Part shown: positions 63,770 through 64,000 of the stretch, one piece after another
How positions within the stretch are numbered: position 1 is the stretch's first letter
Layout of the letters: every line of letters starts with the position of its first letter
Origin: Flavobacterium sp. KS-LB2
Lineage (GTDB): Bacteria; Bacteroidota; Bacteroidia; Flavobacteriales; Flavobacteriaceae
Length of the DNA stretch: 64,000 nt
Assembly: GCF_036895565.1 (NCBI RefSeq)
Contig: NZ_CP145904.1
Span: 2,294,001 to 2,358,000, forward strand
Direction: 5' to 3'
Translations under genes and position numbers: made by a program
Notes under the pieces: model-generated
The model's input: the letters and a program-made list of their open reading frames with translations, nothing else
Told to the model about the DNA's origin: nothing
Databases searched by the model: none

Positions 63770-64000
63770 ATGAATCAAAAAATTGCTCAAATTTCAATTG
63801 TAGTTGACGATTATGACAAAGCTATTGAATTCTATACCACAAAACTTAACTTTATTGTGCTGGAAGACACAGTTATTGATGAAACAAAGCGCTGGGTAAA
63901 AATAGCACCTAACAAACAATCTGAATTTAGTTTATTAGTAGCAAAAGCGGCAAACGAAACACAGAAAACAAGAATTGGAAATCAAACCGGCGGAAGAGTT
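63770..64000 (+). CDS. VOC (glyoxalase-fold) family protein, 3' end outside window
   Basis: Only the first 77 residues are in the window. The start MNQKIAQISIVVDDYDKAIEFY is the typical first beta-alpha unit of the vicinal oxygen chelate fold, followed by FIVLEDTVIDETKRWVKIAP. VOC proteins use a metal site to act on glyoxal adducts, aromatic rings or antibiotics, or act as binding proteins. The sequence is too short to place further. A start at 63770 fits the conserved N-terminus. Confidence 0.82.
   Translation, partial: MNQKIAQISIVVDDYDKAIEFYTTKLNFIVLEDTVIDETKRWVKIAPNKQSEFSLLVAKAANETQKTRIGNQTGGRV

Overview
The window looks like a chromosomal segment of a flavobacterium, most likely genus Flavobacterium (Bacteroidota). 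I infer this from AT-rich DNA, near absence of Shine-Dalgarno sequences, Bacteroidota-type promoters (TAnnTTTG at -7, TTG/TTTG near -33), six giant secreted proteins ending in the type IX secretion (T9SS) type B sorting domain, the bacillithiol enzyme BshC, an archaeal/eukaryotic-type prolyl-tRNA synthetase, and the gene order rpmB-rpmG-DUF4295-ftsY. No phage, IS element, CRISPR array or rRNA operon was seen. Most of the segment is core genome, interrupted by two adhesin-like loci.

Layout. 1-1652: end of an ABC exporter ATPase and its permease. 1664-13828: four consecutive T9SS type B cargo genes with different N-terminal heads (choice-of-anchor L, IgGFc-binding-like, an unassigned Cys-containing domain, a propeller-like domain plus PKD) on a shared repeat and sorting tail. 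14003-20306: typA, a PAS histidine kinase with a single-domain response regulator, rpsT, three tandem tRNA-Glu genes and proS. 20407-26049: a Gly/Asn/Trp-rich lipoprotein, a FadL/OmpP1-like outer-membrane protein, rimO, a small secreted protein and a lipoprotein amidase. 26374-32689: a porin-like barrel, two small unknown proteins, a succinate-semialdehyde-type dehydrogenase and a CHASE4 hybrid kinase. 33163-38983: a biotin-dependent acyl-CoA carboxylase operon and a B12-binding-type radical SAM protein. 39150-46635: two more T9SS type B giants. 46692-64000: MFS transporter, bshC, ndk, DUF721, lipoprotein, serine hydrolase, a 58-residue membrane protein, ftsY, DUF4295, rpmG, rpmB, cinA, HPt protein, FAH-family hydrolase, exonuclease, 2-oxoacid dehydrogenase E2, glycosyltransferase, a secreted protein, an ABC-F ATPase and the start of a VOC protein.

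How the parts may work together. The six large proteins should cross the inner membrane by Sec and the outer membrane by T9SS; no T9SS machinery gene lies in the window. They share a roughly 85-residue Cys-Asp-rich repeat (about 12 copies) that I cannot assign to a named family and which is the best candidate for something undescribed. The hybrid kinase ends in a receiver without its own HPt domain, and an orphan HPt protein about 25 kb away is a possible relay partner. Several intergenic regions hold structured repeats: a 31-nt inverted repeat flanking the ndk terminator, and two imperfect palindromic elements (51057-51142 and 55698-55786) resembling dispersed flavobacterial repeats.

Several starts were moved from the longest open frame to an internal codon that follows a promoter, gives a proper signal peptide or matches family length: 11039, 20407, 23287, 36194, 47975, 51039, 60542 and 61591.
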